The notes under the pieces: model-generated
The model's database searches: none
What the model was told of the DNA's origin: nothing
What the model saw: only the letters and a program-made list of their open reading frames with translations
NCBI RefSeq assembly: GCF_037969725.1
Contig: NZ_CP150203.1
Span: 698,001-762,000, forward strand
Source of the DNA: Paenibacillus sp. FSL W8-0426
GTDB taxonomy: Bacteria > Bacillota > Bacilli > Paenibacillales > Paenibacillaceae
DNA: 64,000 nucleotides
Direction of reading: 5' to 3'
Made by a program: the position numbers and the translations under genes
Part shown: positions 36,485 through 44,015 of the stretch, piece by piece
Layout of the letters: every line of letters starts with the position of its first letter
How positions within the stretch are numbered: position 1 is the first letter of the stretch

Positions 36485-37177
36485 TCACAAGCCAGACTTT
36501 AGCTGCATATTCAATTCCCGTTGCAAATACGGTGCCAGAACGGAAAGGGGACTGTGCACGGTTATGCCGCTAGCCATCGTTACCCGTGCTGCCGCCGGAG
36601 CCATGGACAACTGGGCGGCAATCGGCGTCCAACCCGAATATCGTTCGGCATGCCGCATCAATCCCGCCTGAACGGCTGCCGCGTAACCTTCGCGGTCTCC
36701 GCGCATAATCAGCTCGAACGTGCCTGGCAGCAATACGCTCTTGGCTTGAAGGGCATGATTTGACGCTTGATGTTCCTCCTCCGGCTGTAAATGGCGCAAA
36801 AAGCGGTCCATCGTTCCTTGGACGGTGGATGGGTTGGTGAAGGCGAGCAAATAGGGCTTCGGCTGGCGCTGCATCATCGATAACAAGGGATCGTCGATGC
36901 CGATCACGGGAATGGAAGCGGGCAGGGTCTCCTGGTCCAGAACGGCCGTGAAGAGCGTGCAGGTGACGAGAATGGCATCGGCATGGCATCGGGCGATCCA
37001 TTCCATCGTGCGGGCTACTTTGTCGCGGACGGTGTTTTCGGTGAAGTCTGCGTCGCTTTTGATCCGGTCTAGTCCCGGATCGACGTAGTGCACCAGTTCG
37101 ACGTCATAGGCAGACAGCGCCTCCTCGATGAGTGCAATATTGGAATAATGGGCATGAAAGCAAGCGATGGTCATCAT
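36485..37177 (-). CDS. Aspartate/glutamate racemase-like protein
   Basis: A 230-residue Rossmann-like protein of the Asp/Glu/hydantoin racemase superfamily. One catalytic cysteine is visible in ILVTCTLF. The position where the second cysteine is expected reads AAQLSMAPAA, with Leu-Ser instead of Cys, so two-base racemisation may be lost. It could be a one-cysteine decarboxylase- or isomerase-like member. The start is at the tandem ATGATG after AAGGGGAATG. Confidence 0.72.
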   Translation of the reverse strand: MMTIACFHAHYSNIALIEEALSAYDVELVHYVDPGLDRIKSDADFTENTVRDKVARTMEWIARCHADAILVTCTLFTAVLDQETLPASIPVIGIDDPLLSMMQRQPKPYLLAFTNPSTVQGTMDRFLRHLQPEEEHQASNHALQAKSVLLPGTFELIMRGDREGYAAAVQAGLMRHAERYSGWTPIAAQLSMAPAAARVTMASGITVHSPLSVLAPYLQRELNMQLKSGL

Positions 37178-37271
37178 GAGGCATTCCCCTTTAGGATTGT
37201 TGCGGGAACCGTGTGAAGGTGCCGCGAACGTTTTAGCCCATTATAGAAACAGGAAGGGGGAATGTACAGCA

Positions 37272-37439
37272 TTATCGCATGGATGGGGAGGCATTCTTTT
37301 TGGCCATTTTTTGCTGCAAAATGTCGTGGAAGGTCAACTCTTGGGTATCCCGGTTTTCTTTTTTCGGAGCGTTGACCGCTGCATTTCGCGGATACTGGTG
37401 ATGGTATGGGATCATTTGCTGAATAGGCATGCGGATCAT
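37272..37439 (-). CDS. Hypothetical small protein (55 aa)
   Basis: An AAAAAGGAGG ribosome site lies eight bases before the ATG at 37439, which supports real translation. The peptide is basic and polar with a TFHDILQQKMAKK C-terminal helix and no membrane segment. I do not recognise it. It is probably transcribed separately from the racemase-like gene upstream of it on this strand. Confidence 0.6.
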   Translation of the reverse strand: MIRMPIQQMIPYHHQYPRNAAVNAPKKENRDTQELTFHDILQQKMAKKNASPSMR

Positions 37440-37902
37440 TCGGGTTCCTCCTTTTTGAGAACAGGTTATATGTAATATAAATATGATGATTTCAGAGCAT
37501 GTTGATTGTTGTTTGCAAAATAGGCATATATGACTTGTTAGATGAAACAAGGGTGTGTAATGAACCTTTCCAAATCGGAATGTAGTGATTTTAACCCGAT
37601 TTTCGAAATTGTAAACATTTTTAGCGATATTCAGGAGTAAAGGACCGTATATTAGGGGCGGTATATGGGAGCATGGGGCGGGGGGGTGTGCGGATAGTCC
37701 CGATCAAGCAAGACCAAAATGGGTCGAAAATAAGTCGTTTTGTCTGGTTGCATAGAAGGGGATAAGCGAACGAAATTGGTTCAATGGTCTGTAAGTACGG
37801 ATAACAGAAGAACGGAAGAAGTGGGCGGCAGGGAATAGGGGAAATGAAACCGAATCGCATCATCGATGTGCAGGAAGGCGCACGCAAGGTGGGCGGGCAA
37901 AC
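37440..37902. other. Intergenic region, no gene supported
   Basis: This 463-bp stretch shows no frame with a ribosome site or protein-like composition. It contains a G-rich patch near 37676-37688 and low-complexity sequence. Nothing else is recognised. Confidence 0.5.
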
Positions 37903-37935
37903 ATAAAAAAAGCTGCCGGGACCCTTCCCGACAGC
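37903..37935 (-). terminator. Intrinsic terminator of the zinc-ribbon gene
   Basis: On the - strand GCTGTCGGGA pairs with TCCCGGCAGC (one G-U pair) and seven T follow. Confidence 0.88.
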
Positions 37936-37962
37936 AAGCATGTTCAACATATTGCAGCCAAG

Positions 37963-38751
37963 TTATGAGCGTGGCCGGACGGCGATGTACAGTTCCGCCT
38001 GCATGTTCAGGGGATCGAGACTGCGTTCATCGTACAGCTCGAAGTCCCCGGTAAACGTGCGTTCGTCCCGGTTGTTCCAAGCCCATACAGCCCCCCAGGC
38101 TTCGCTGACCACTTCGGCCATGGGGCCTGTTCTGGTTGCAAATACAGCGTATGTCGCGGGCGGGATTTCAATGACTTCCAGATGGGGCGGCAGTGCATCG
38201 CCCGGTGCCAGTTCATGTCCAACCAGAATCGTGTATTCTCCGAGAACTCCATCCGCATAATCCGTGTAGCAGCCATAACGAGGCGTCGTGGCAGCAGGAA
38301 GGTCAGGCAAGCTCCAGTAACGCTCCCACAGCGCTTGTATGCTGCCTTTGCCGCTCATCTCCGCGCCATTGCTGGTTCTGGCGGTGACGCCGGCTAACCG
38401 TTTCGCTGGCAGGGTGACATACGTGACAGGCTGTGCCGAGGGAGATGCGTTATGCTCCTGCTTCAATTCGGCAGACGTCATCCCGGCTTGCGCGGATGCA
38501 CTCCATCGTTTTAGGAAGGGAAGCTGATGGCGAAGCATCGATCGCGCGGACGGCTCGTCCATGCCTTCCTGAACGAGAATTGCGGTGCACATCTCAATCA
38601 TGCCGTCCAGCGATATGTCCGGCTGCTCGAAACGCCCCTCCTTATAACAATAGATGCAATACTCGCTGGTGCTTTTCCCATCCATTTCGGTGCCCCACTG
38701 GGCAGCATTGCCGAGCGGCATTCCGCAGCTTTGACATACAGTCATGTTCAT
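37963..38751 (-). CDS. Zinc-ribbon protein with GyrI-like (AraC effector-binding) domain
   Basis: A 262-residue two-domain protein. The first ~75 residues hold four cysteines (CQSCGMPLG ... EYCIYCYKEG), the zinc-ribbon found in many Bacillota proteins of this kind. Residues ~108-262 match the GyrI-like/AraC-type effector-binding fold (YVTLPAKRLAGVTAR ... HLEVIEIPPATYAVFATRTGP, in outline), a small-molecule sensor or hydrolase-like domain. It has no DNA-binding part. GGAGGAAC precedes the start. Confidence 0.85.
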   Translation of the reverse strand: MNMTVCQSCGMPLGNAAQWGTEMDGKSTSEYCIYCYKEGRFEQPDISLDGMIEMCTAILVQEGMDEPSARSMLRHQLPFLKRWSASAQAGMTSAELKQEHNASPSAQPVTYVTLPAKRLAGVTARTSNGAEMSGKGSIQALWERYWSLPDLPAATTPRYGCYTDYADGVLGEYTILVGHELAPGDALPPHLEVIEIPPATYAVFATRTGPMAEVVSEAWGAVWAWNNRDERTFTGDFELYDERSLDPLNMQAELYIAVRPRS

Positions 38752-38826
38752 TGTAGTTCCTCCTTGTTTTTCTTCTATCGATCAGTCATAACCGAAGTAT
38801 AAACGGAGGAACTGGACAGCTATCTG

Positions 38827-39777
38827 TCAAGTTTGCGGGGGGGTGGCATAATTTTGGGCGATCTGCACGGCGATCCGGCGTATGTGCTCGCGAATGTGAG
38901 GCGGCTCCAACACTTCGACGTCAGCTCCGAAGCTCAGGATGAAGCCATATAACCAGTTGTCTTCCGGGAACGCGACCTGGCTGATATAGTATCCTTGGCC
39001 ATCCGGAACGACGTTTTCGATGCCGAACCATTCTTCGGCGGTATGCCGTGCCCGTGCATGGAAGCGGAGCGTGAGCCCCGTCTGGTTATCCGGAGCGGTC
39101 CATTCCTGCTGCCAGGGTTTGTCCTGCGGCTGAACGGGCCTGCGTTCGAAGCGGCCTTCAGTCAGCGCGACATCCCGCATGCGGACCAGCTTAAACATGC
39201 GAAAATCGTCGCGTTCATGGCAGAAGGCATACAGGTACCAGGAATGCCTTTTGAGCACCAGCGTGTGGGGATCGACCGTCCTGTGCGAATGGACGCCCTC
39301 TGCGCTGCAATATGTAAACGTGATGGAACGCAGCTGGTCGATGCCTTGCTCGATATGCCGCAATTTCTGCTGCAGCGCCTCGGAGTAAGTCCATGTGGAA
39401 TAATCCACGATGAACCGGCTCGTATTGGCCTGAAAATCCCCGTTTCGGGATGCCGGCACGATGCTGCTCAGCTTCTCCATCAACAGATCGCGTGCCGTAC
39501 TGGCATGGGCCGTCGAGACGCTCCGCAGCGCGGTTACGATCGAAGCCAGATCCTGATCGGTGAGCACGTTCCGGTCCAAACGATAACCTTCGGCCAGCCC
39601 GATGCCCCCGCTCGCTCCCTGATAGGTTACTACCGGAATGCCTGCCTGGCCCAGCGTATCAATGTCGCGGTAAATCGTACGAACGGACACCTCGAACGTG
39701 TCGGCCAAGTCTTTGGCCTGCACCCGGCCCCGATTGATTAACAATACTACGATGGCTAACAGTCGATCCAGTTTCAT
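38827..39777 (-). CDS. YafY-type transcriptional regulator (HTH_11 + WYL)
   Basis: A 316-residue regulator. The helix-turn-helix is at the N-terminus (RVQAKDLADTFEVSVRTIYRDIDTLG, in outline) and the WYL domain in the middle (HSWYLYAFCHERDDFRMFKL). A C-terminal WCX-type extension follows (DVEVLEPPHIREHIRRIA). WYL proteins sense nucleotides or other ligands. It is divergent from vanR with only 83 bp between the start codons, so it may influence that operon. The start at 39777 has GGAAAGGAAAAG upstream. Confidence 0.9.
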   Translation of the reverse strand: MKLDRLLAIVVLLINRGRVQAKDLADTFEVSVRTIYRDIDTLGQAGIPVVTYQGASGGIGLAEGYRLDRNVLTDQDLASIVTALRSVSTAHASTARDLLMEKLSSIVPASRNGDFQANTSRFIVDYSTWTYSEALQQKLRHIEQGIDQLRSITFTYCSAEGVHSHRTVDPHTLVLKRHSWYLYAFCHERDDFRMFKLVRMRDVALTEGRFERRPVQPQDKPWQQEWTAPDNQTGLTLRFHARARHTAEEWFGIENVVPDGQGYYISQVAFPEDNWLYGFILSFGADVEVLEPPHIREHIRRIAVQIAQNYATPPQT

Positions 39778-39860
39778 ACATCTTTTCCTTTCCGAAGATT
39801 CAATGATCCAGCCAGTTGTGTTATATTGTTGAGCATCACATACATGGAGTGGAGTAAGCA

Positions 39861-40556
39861 ATGAAGCGGATTACGATATTGGTTGCCGACGACGAAGTGG
39901 AGATTGCGGACCTGGTGTCCCTGCACCTCCAAAAAGAAGGATACCACACGATCAAGGCGTTCGACGGAAAAAGTGCCATTCAAGCGATTCAGACGCAAAC
40001 GGTCGATTTGGCCATTTTGGATATCATGATGCCCGGCATGGACGGTTATGAGGTAACTCGCAAAATCCGCGAGCAGCATCATTTGCCGATCATTTTTTTA
40101 AGCGCCAAAACATCGGATATGGATAAAATTACGGGACTTGTCATGGGCGGGGATGACTATATGACCAAACCTTTCAATCCAATGGAATTGGTTGCGCGCG
40201 TGAATTCACAGCTGCGCCGTTTTCTGCAATTCAGCCAGGCTGCACCCGTCAACCGTTCGGTATTGGAGATGGGCGGGCTGGTCATCATGCCTGATCAGCA
40301 CCGCGTCACGCTGTATGGCAAAGAGGTTGATTTGACGCCGAAGGAATTCGACATCCTGTATCTGCTCGCCAGCCATCCGAAACAGGTGTTCAGCGCGGAA
40401 AGCATCTTTGAGCAAGTTTGGGGCGAAGCCTATTACGAGAGCGGCAACACGGTGATGGTGCATATACGGACATTGCGCAAAAAACTCGGCGAAGAGATGG
40501 ACAAAAACAAGTTTATCAAAACGATCTGGGGCGTGGGGTACACCTTTAATGAATAA
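39861..40556 (+). CDS. Response regulator, VanR-like (OmpR family)
   Basis: A 231-residue OmpR/PhoB-type regulator. The receiver domain has ADDEVEI, the phospho-acceptor Asp54 in LDIMMPGMDG and the lysine in TKPFNP. The DNA-binding winged helix spans ~130-231 (LTPKEFDILYLLASHP ... VWGVGYTFNE-type ending). It overlaps the kinase gene by 8 nt, so translation is coupled. The neighbours (VanS-, VanY- and VanZ-like) suggest a cell-wall or glycopeptide response. Confidence 0.92.
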   Translation: MKRITILVADDEVEIADLVSLHLQKEGYHTIKAFDGKSAIQAIQTQTVDLAILDIMMPGMDGYEVTRKIREQHHLPIIFLSAKTSDMDKITGLVMGGDDYMTKPFNPMELVARVNSQLRRFLQFSQAAPVNRSVLEMGGLVIMPDQHRVTLYGKEVDLTPKEFDILYLLASHPKQVFSAESIFEQVWGEAYYESGNTVMVHIRTLRKKLGEEMDKNKFIKTIWGVGYTFNE

Positions 40557-41646
40557 TCAAAAAAAACAAAGAAGCTTTCGCACCACGATGATTATGCTGC
40601 TTGGCCGGAGCATGCTTGTTTCGGGCGCGATTACCTACGGGGTGTACAAGCTGCTTCAGTGGTATTATTCCGGCGTCCGTGCAGAGGATACATTGGCCGA
40701 TTACCGGCGTTTCATGAAAAGCGTGGGGGATATTTATTTTTTCATGATTTTGTTTATCCCGCTGGCGATTCTGTTTTTCTTCTGGTTCACAAGGTCTTAC
40801 GTCTCCCATTTCAAGGAGATTTCGGAGGGAATACGTCATCTGGCCAATGGCGATTTTCAGCATCGCGTCCGGATTTCGTCCAAAGACGAGCTCGGGGCAA
40901 TCGCGGAGGACGTGAACTTGGCCAGCCAAAAGCTGCGCGATGCCGTGGAACGCGGCGATTTTGCCGAAAGCAGCAAAGACCAGCTCGTGGTCAATCTGGC
41001 GCATGACCTGCGGACTCCGCTGACTTCCATTCTCGGTTATCTGGATCTGTTGATGAAGGATGATCAATTGACGGAGGAGCAGGCCAAACATTATACCTCC
41101 ATTGCTTTCACCAAATCGCGGCGCTTGGAAAAGCTCATCGACGGGCTGTTCGAGATCACCCGAATGAACTACGGCATGCTGCCGATCAACAAGCAGAGAC
41201 TGGATCTGAGCGAGCTGCTGCGTCAAATGAACGAAGAGATGTATCCCGTTTTCGAGAAAAATCATCTGACCTCCAGGCTGGACATCGAACCCGATCTGAT
41301 CGTGCATGGGGACGGAGAAGTGCTGGCCCGCGTATTCGAAAATTTGCTCATGAATGCTGCCCGCCACGGCAGGGACGGATTATACGTAGATATTCGCGGC
41401 CGTACGGAAGGCGAGCAGGTGGTCATTCAGGTCGTTAACTATGGGGACAGCATCCACCCCGAAGATTTGCCTCATATTTTCGATATGTATTACAGGGGGG
41501 ATCGGGCGAGAACGCTGCAGGAGGGCAGTACGGGGCTGGGGCTGTTTATCGCCAGAAATATCGTGGAACAGCATGACGGAGTCATCTCCGTGCATAGCGA
41601 TGTGATTCACACGGCATTCGAAATTCGCTTGCCTGTTTTAAAGTAA
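40549..41646 (+). CDS. Sensor histidine kinase, VanS-like
   Basis: A 365-residue membrane kinase. Two helices (~18-32 and ~60-82) flank a short external loop, a B-type VanS layout. A HAMP domain follows (EGIRHLANGDFQHRVR), then HisKA with LAHDLRTPLTSILGYLD (His152) and HATPase (FENLLMNAARHG, STGLGLFIARNI). It should phosphorylate the adjacent regulator. The ligand is unknown; the small external loop fits sensing at the membrane surface. Confidence 0.92.
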   Translation: MNNQKKQRSFRTTMIMLLGRSMLVSGAITYGVYKLLQWYYSGVRAEDTLADYRRFMKSVGDIYFFMILFIPLAILFFFWFTRSYVSHFKEISEGIRHLANGDFQHRVRISSKDELGAIAEDVNLASQKLRDAVERGDFAESSKDQLVVNLAHDLRTPLTSILGYLDLLMKDDQLTEEQAKHYTSIAFTKSRRLEKLIDGLFEITRMNYGMLPINKQRLDLSELLRQMNEEMYPVFEKNHLTSRLDIEPDLIVHGDGEVLARVFENLLMNAARHGRDGLYVDIRGRTEGEQVVIQVVNYGDSIHPEDLPHIFDMYYRGDRARTLQEGSTGLGLFIARNIVEQHDGVISVHSDVIHTAFEIRLPVLK

Positions 41647-41740
41647 GATCGGCGATTTAAGAAAAACTTTATTTTTGCCGCACTTTTTCTTAAATTGTTT
41701 CCACTATTCTTGGTATTACGAGAGAAGGGGGAACAACGTA

Positions 41741-42622
41741 ATGAAAAAGTGGGGCTTTTTGATCGTCCTGATTGCGCTGGGGTATATTTTTCTGCGCTCT
41801 TCCGTGGCGATGCCCGACCAGGATCAAACGGGAGTGCCCGTCATGGAGCTGGGAGAAGCCGTGGACGGCTGGAGTGCTCCTGGACGGGAGATAACCCTGG
41901 ATTTGCGGAACGACGTTTATCAAGGGGACTTGCTGCTCGTGAACAAGGAATATCCGGTACATGCCGAAGGCGTGCGTAAGGATATTGTCCGTTTGGCGGA
42001 CGAGCGTGACTTGGATCGAGGATACGTGATTCTTGATCGGGACATTCAGCTGTCGCGCAAGGTGGCAGAGGCGTTCCGGCAAATGGTTGAAGCAGCCGCA
42101 GAAGAGGGTGTAAGGTATTTCCTGATCAGCAGCGGCTACCGGGATTTCGATAAACAACAGCAACTCTATGCGGAAAAGGGTTCCGATTACGCGCTTCCCG
42201 CCGGTCACAGCGAGCATAACCTGGGCCTTTCGCTGGATATCGGCTCGTCGCTGGGTGCGATGAGTGAAGCGCCGGAGGGTGCCTGGCTGCAGGAAAACGC
42301 GTGGAAATACGGCTTCATTCTGCGGTACCCCAAAGATAAGGTGAACATCACGGGCATTCAATACGAACCATGGCACTTTCGGTATGTAGGGCTTCCGCAT
42401 AGCGCGATCATGCACCACAAAGACCTTGTGCTGGAGCAGTATCTGGAGCTGCTTCGGGAAGAGAAACGGATTGGGGTCGAATTGGATGGCATACATTACA
42501 GCGTAACGTATTATCCTGCCACGCCAAATGCCAATGTATTTATTCCCGAGAAGGGCGAATATGAGATATCGGGGGATAACATGGATGGCGTCATTGTGAC
42601 GACCAGCAACGAAGAGCAGTAG
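41741..42622 (+). CDS. D-alanyl-D-alanine carboxypeptidase, VanY-like
   Basis: A 294-residue protein with an N-terminal membrane anchor (WGFLIVLIALGYIFLRSSVA) and an extracellular M15B peptidase domain. The zinc and catalytic elements are SSGYRDFDKQQQLY, GHSEHNLGLSLDIG (His, Asp) and YEPWHFRYVG (Glu, His). It should trim the terminal D-Ala from peptidoglycan stem peptides. The gene has its own ribosome site (AGAAGGGGGAAC) 95 bp after the kinase gene; an AAACTTTATTTTT stretch and a CTTAAATTG repeat lie in the gap. Confidence 0.92.
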   Translation: MKKWGFLIVLIALGYIFLRSSVAMPDQDQTGVPVMELGEAVDGWSAPGREITLDLRNDVYQGDLLLVNKEYPVHAEGVRKDIVRLADERDLDRGYVILDRDIQLSRKVAEAFRQMVEAAAEEGVRYFLISSGYRDFDKQQQLYAEKGSDYALPAGHSEHNLGLSLDIGSSLGAMSEAPEGAWLQENAWKYGFILRYPKDKVNITGIQYEPWHFRYVGLPHSAIMHHKDLVLEQYLELLREEKRIGVELDGIHYSVTYYPATPNANVFIPEKGEYEISGDNMDGVIVTTSNEEQ

Positions 42623-42657
42623 AGCTAACATGAACGCAAGGTAAGGAGGTTGCAGAG

Positions 42658-43203
42658 ATGAACGCAAAAGGATGGCACATCAAGATCATATGGGGAGCGG
42701 CTCTGTTTCTGTACCTGGTCGTATTGCTGAAACTGATCTTGTTCAAAGGAGGGGCGATCGATTTGAAGCATGTTGCGGTTCAGGTTATGGAGACGGTCAG
42801 GCGGCCGGATTTGCTGCACACCCGGTCCATGAATCTGGTACCGTTTCGGCAAATCGCGCAGGAATGGCACCAACTGTCATTGCATCATCCGGCTTCCGCC
42901 CTGAATCTGATCGGCAATGTCCTGGCTTTTGTGCCGCTGGGGATTTTCCTTTCTTTTATGCCGGGCGCGAAAAGGCTGTTCACGGCACTGCTCGCTTGCA
43001 CGTTGCCGCTGCTGCTGAGTTTGGCGTTCGAGGTAACGCAGTTGCTGACAGGCATGGGTGTTTTCGACGTAGACGACCTGATCCTGAACAGCTTCGGCGG
43101 GGCGGCAGGTTATATGATTGCCGGAACGCTTGCGGCAATGGGGTCTGTTGTGCTTTCGTTAAGCAAGGTTGATGCCGGTGCGAAGAAATACAAGGAAACA
43201 TAG
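42658..43203 (+). CDS. VanZ-family membrane protein
   Basis: A 181-residue protein with about four membrane helices (residues ~8-25, ~78-98, ~105-125, ~150-170). The VanZ core pattern MNLVPFRQI ... NLIGNVLAFVPLGIFL ... FEVTQLLTGMGVFDVDDLILNSFGG (in outline) is present. VanZ proteins give low-level teicoplanin or lipoglycopeptide resistance by an unclear mechanism. AAGGAGGTTGC precedes the ATG, 35 bp after vanY, so it belongs to that operon. Confidence 0.92.
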   Translation: MNAKGWHIKIIWGAALFLYLVVLLKLILFKGGAIDLKHVAVQVMETVRRPDLLHTRSMNLVPFRQIAQEWHQLSLHHPASALNLIGNVLAFVPLGIFLSFMPGAKRLFTALLACTLPLLLSLAFEVTQLLTGMGVFDVDDLILNSFGGAAGYMIAGTLAAMGSVVLSLSKVDAGAKKYKET

Positions 43204-43565
43204 GGCGCGATTGGACTTGTCGATACAGCCAAGTCAGACACATAAAAACATTGGGTGCAGGAGTTTGAACCTGTTTTCGGATAAGTGAACTCTTGCGCAT
43301 GTTTGAACGATATTTAAATACCAAAAAGAAGCCCATGCTTGTGTTGCGTGAGCTTCTTTTTGGTGCAGGGGGACGGATTTCCTGCTACTGCATCGTCATA
43401 CTACATTAGAGCTGATATGGTTGGCCTTCTGCATAGGTCCGTAAGGTCGGGCTGCGCGAGGGGGGGGGTGGTTGTTTTTTCCAGGAGAGAGCAGCTTATA
43501 TGGCGAAATGGTAGATGCACCGCATGGACGCCACATACTAACGTCAGGTATGAACGCCGATTACG
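43204..43565. other. Intergenic region after vanZ
   Basis: Apart from the vanZ terminator (listed), it contains a nine-G run at 43460-43468 and no supported gene. Confidence 0.5.
43321..43363 (+). terminator. Intrinsic terminator of the van-like operon
   Basis: CCAAAAAGAAGC pairs with GCTTCTTTTTGG. The T run is part of the right arm. It lies about 120 bp after the vanZ stop. Confidence 0.8.
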
Positions 43566-43749
43566 TAACGAACCTGAAGATTGCTTATTGGGGTGAATTG
43601 GCAAGCAAATCAGACCTAACGAATCGTAGACACGTTATTTCCTTGAAGTGGTTTGCAGAAGGCTGCTTTGACGTGAAATAGGGTGTCTGAGGTTCATTAG
43701 ACGTGGATGGAAGCAAAATTCGTGTATATAAGGTGTCTGGGTTTCGTTA
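43566..43749. repeat. Palindromic four-unit element B (184 bp)
   Basis: It has the same architecture as element A: units at 43566 and 43617 on the + strand, and inverted copies ending at 43699 and 43749, with spacers of 25, 31 and 24 nt. The units share TAACGAA or TAATGAA starts and GACAC plus TTATT/CTATT cores. The central spacer holds a GCAG-AAGG-CTGC hairpin (43655-43666). Outside the units the sequence differs from element A. Confidence 0.8.
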
Positions 43750-43926
43750 GAATACGTGGCGGCTGTTAGCAGGGATGGTAGCATTTCTTTTGCAGGATTC
43801 GTCCGAGTATATGGTGCCGAAGATTTTGTGGACTGGGCAAACGTCGAGAAGATCAATCAAAGAGGTTTATATTCCATAGAGGCTCCACCAAATGATGAGC
43901 ATGTCGATTGGACCTTTCATTTTTGA
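43732..43926 (+). pseudogene. C-terminal gene fragment adjoining repeat element B
   Basis: A frame of about 64 codons runs from inside the last repeat unit to TGA 43924-43926. It reads like protein (SISFAGFVRVYGAEDFVDW, then IEAPPNDEHVDWTFHF). A GTG at 43756 or TTG at 43747 could start it, but no ribosome site is visible. I take it as the tail of a gene whose front was lost or displaced at the repeat. The family is not recognised. Confidence 0.4.
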
Positions 43927-43950
43927 TACACCAAAGTATCATAAACAAAC

Positions 43951-43982
43951 GCCCCGCTTCGTATGGTTGTACGAAGCGGGGC
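43951..43982. terminator. Terminator hairpin of acnA (probably bidirectional)
   Basis: A perfect 13-bp stem (GCCCCGCTTCGTA / TACGAAGCGGGGC) with a 6-nt loop. On the - strand it is followed by GTTTGTTT. It lies 33 bp after the acnA stop codon. Confidence 0.88.
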
Positions 43983-44015
43983 GCTTAAATTTATAGGTCT
44001 TAATGTTTTACAGCA

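Noticed and set aside
37621..37950. Possible 109-codon gene on the - strand
   Set aside because: It is rich in Pro, Cys and Phe, has no ribosome site and overlaps the terminator of the neighbouring gene.
43460..43468. Run of nine G in the vanZ downstream region
   Set aside because: No gene or promoter spans it, so a phase-variation role cannot be supported; it may also be a length error.
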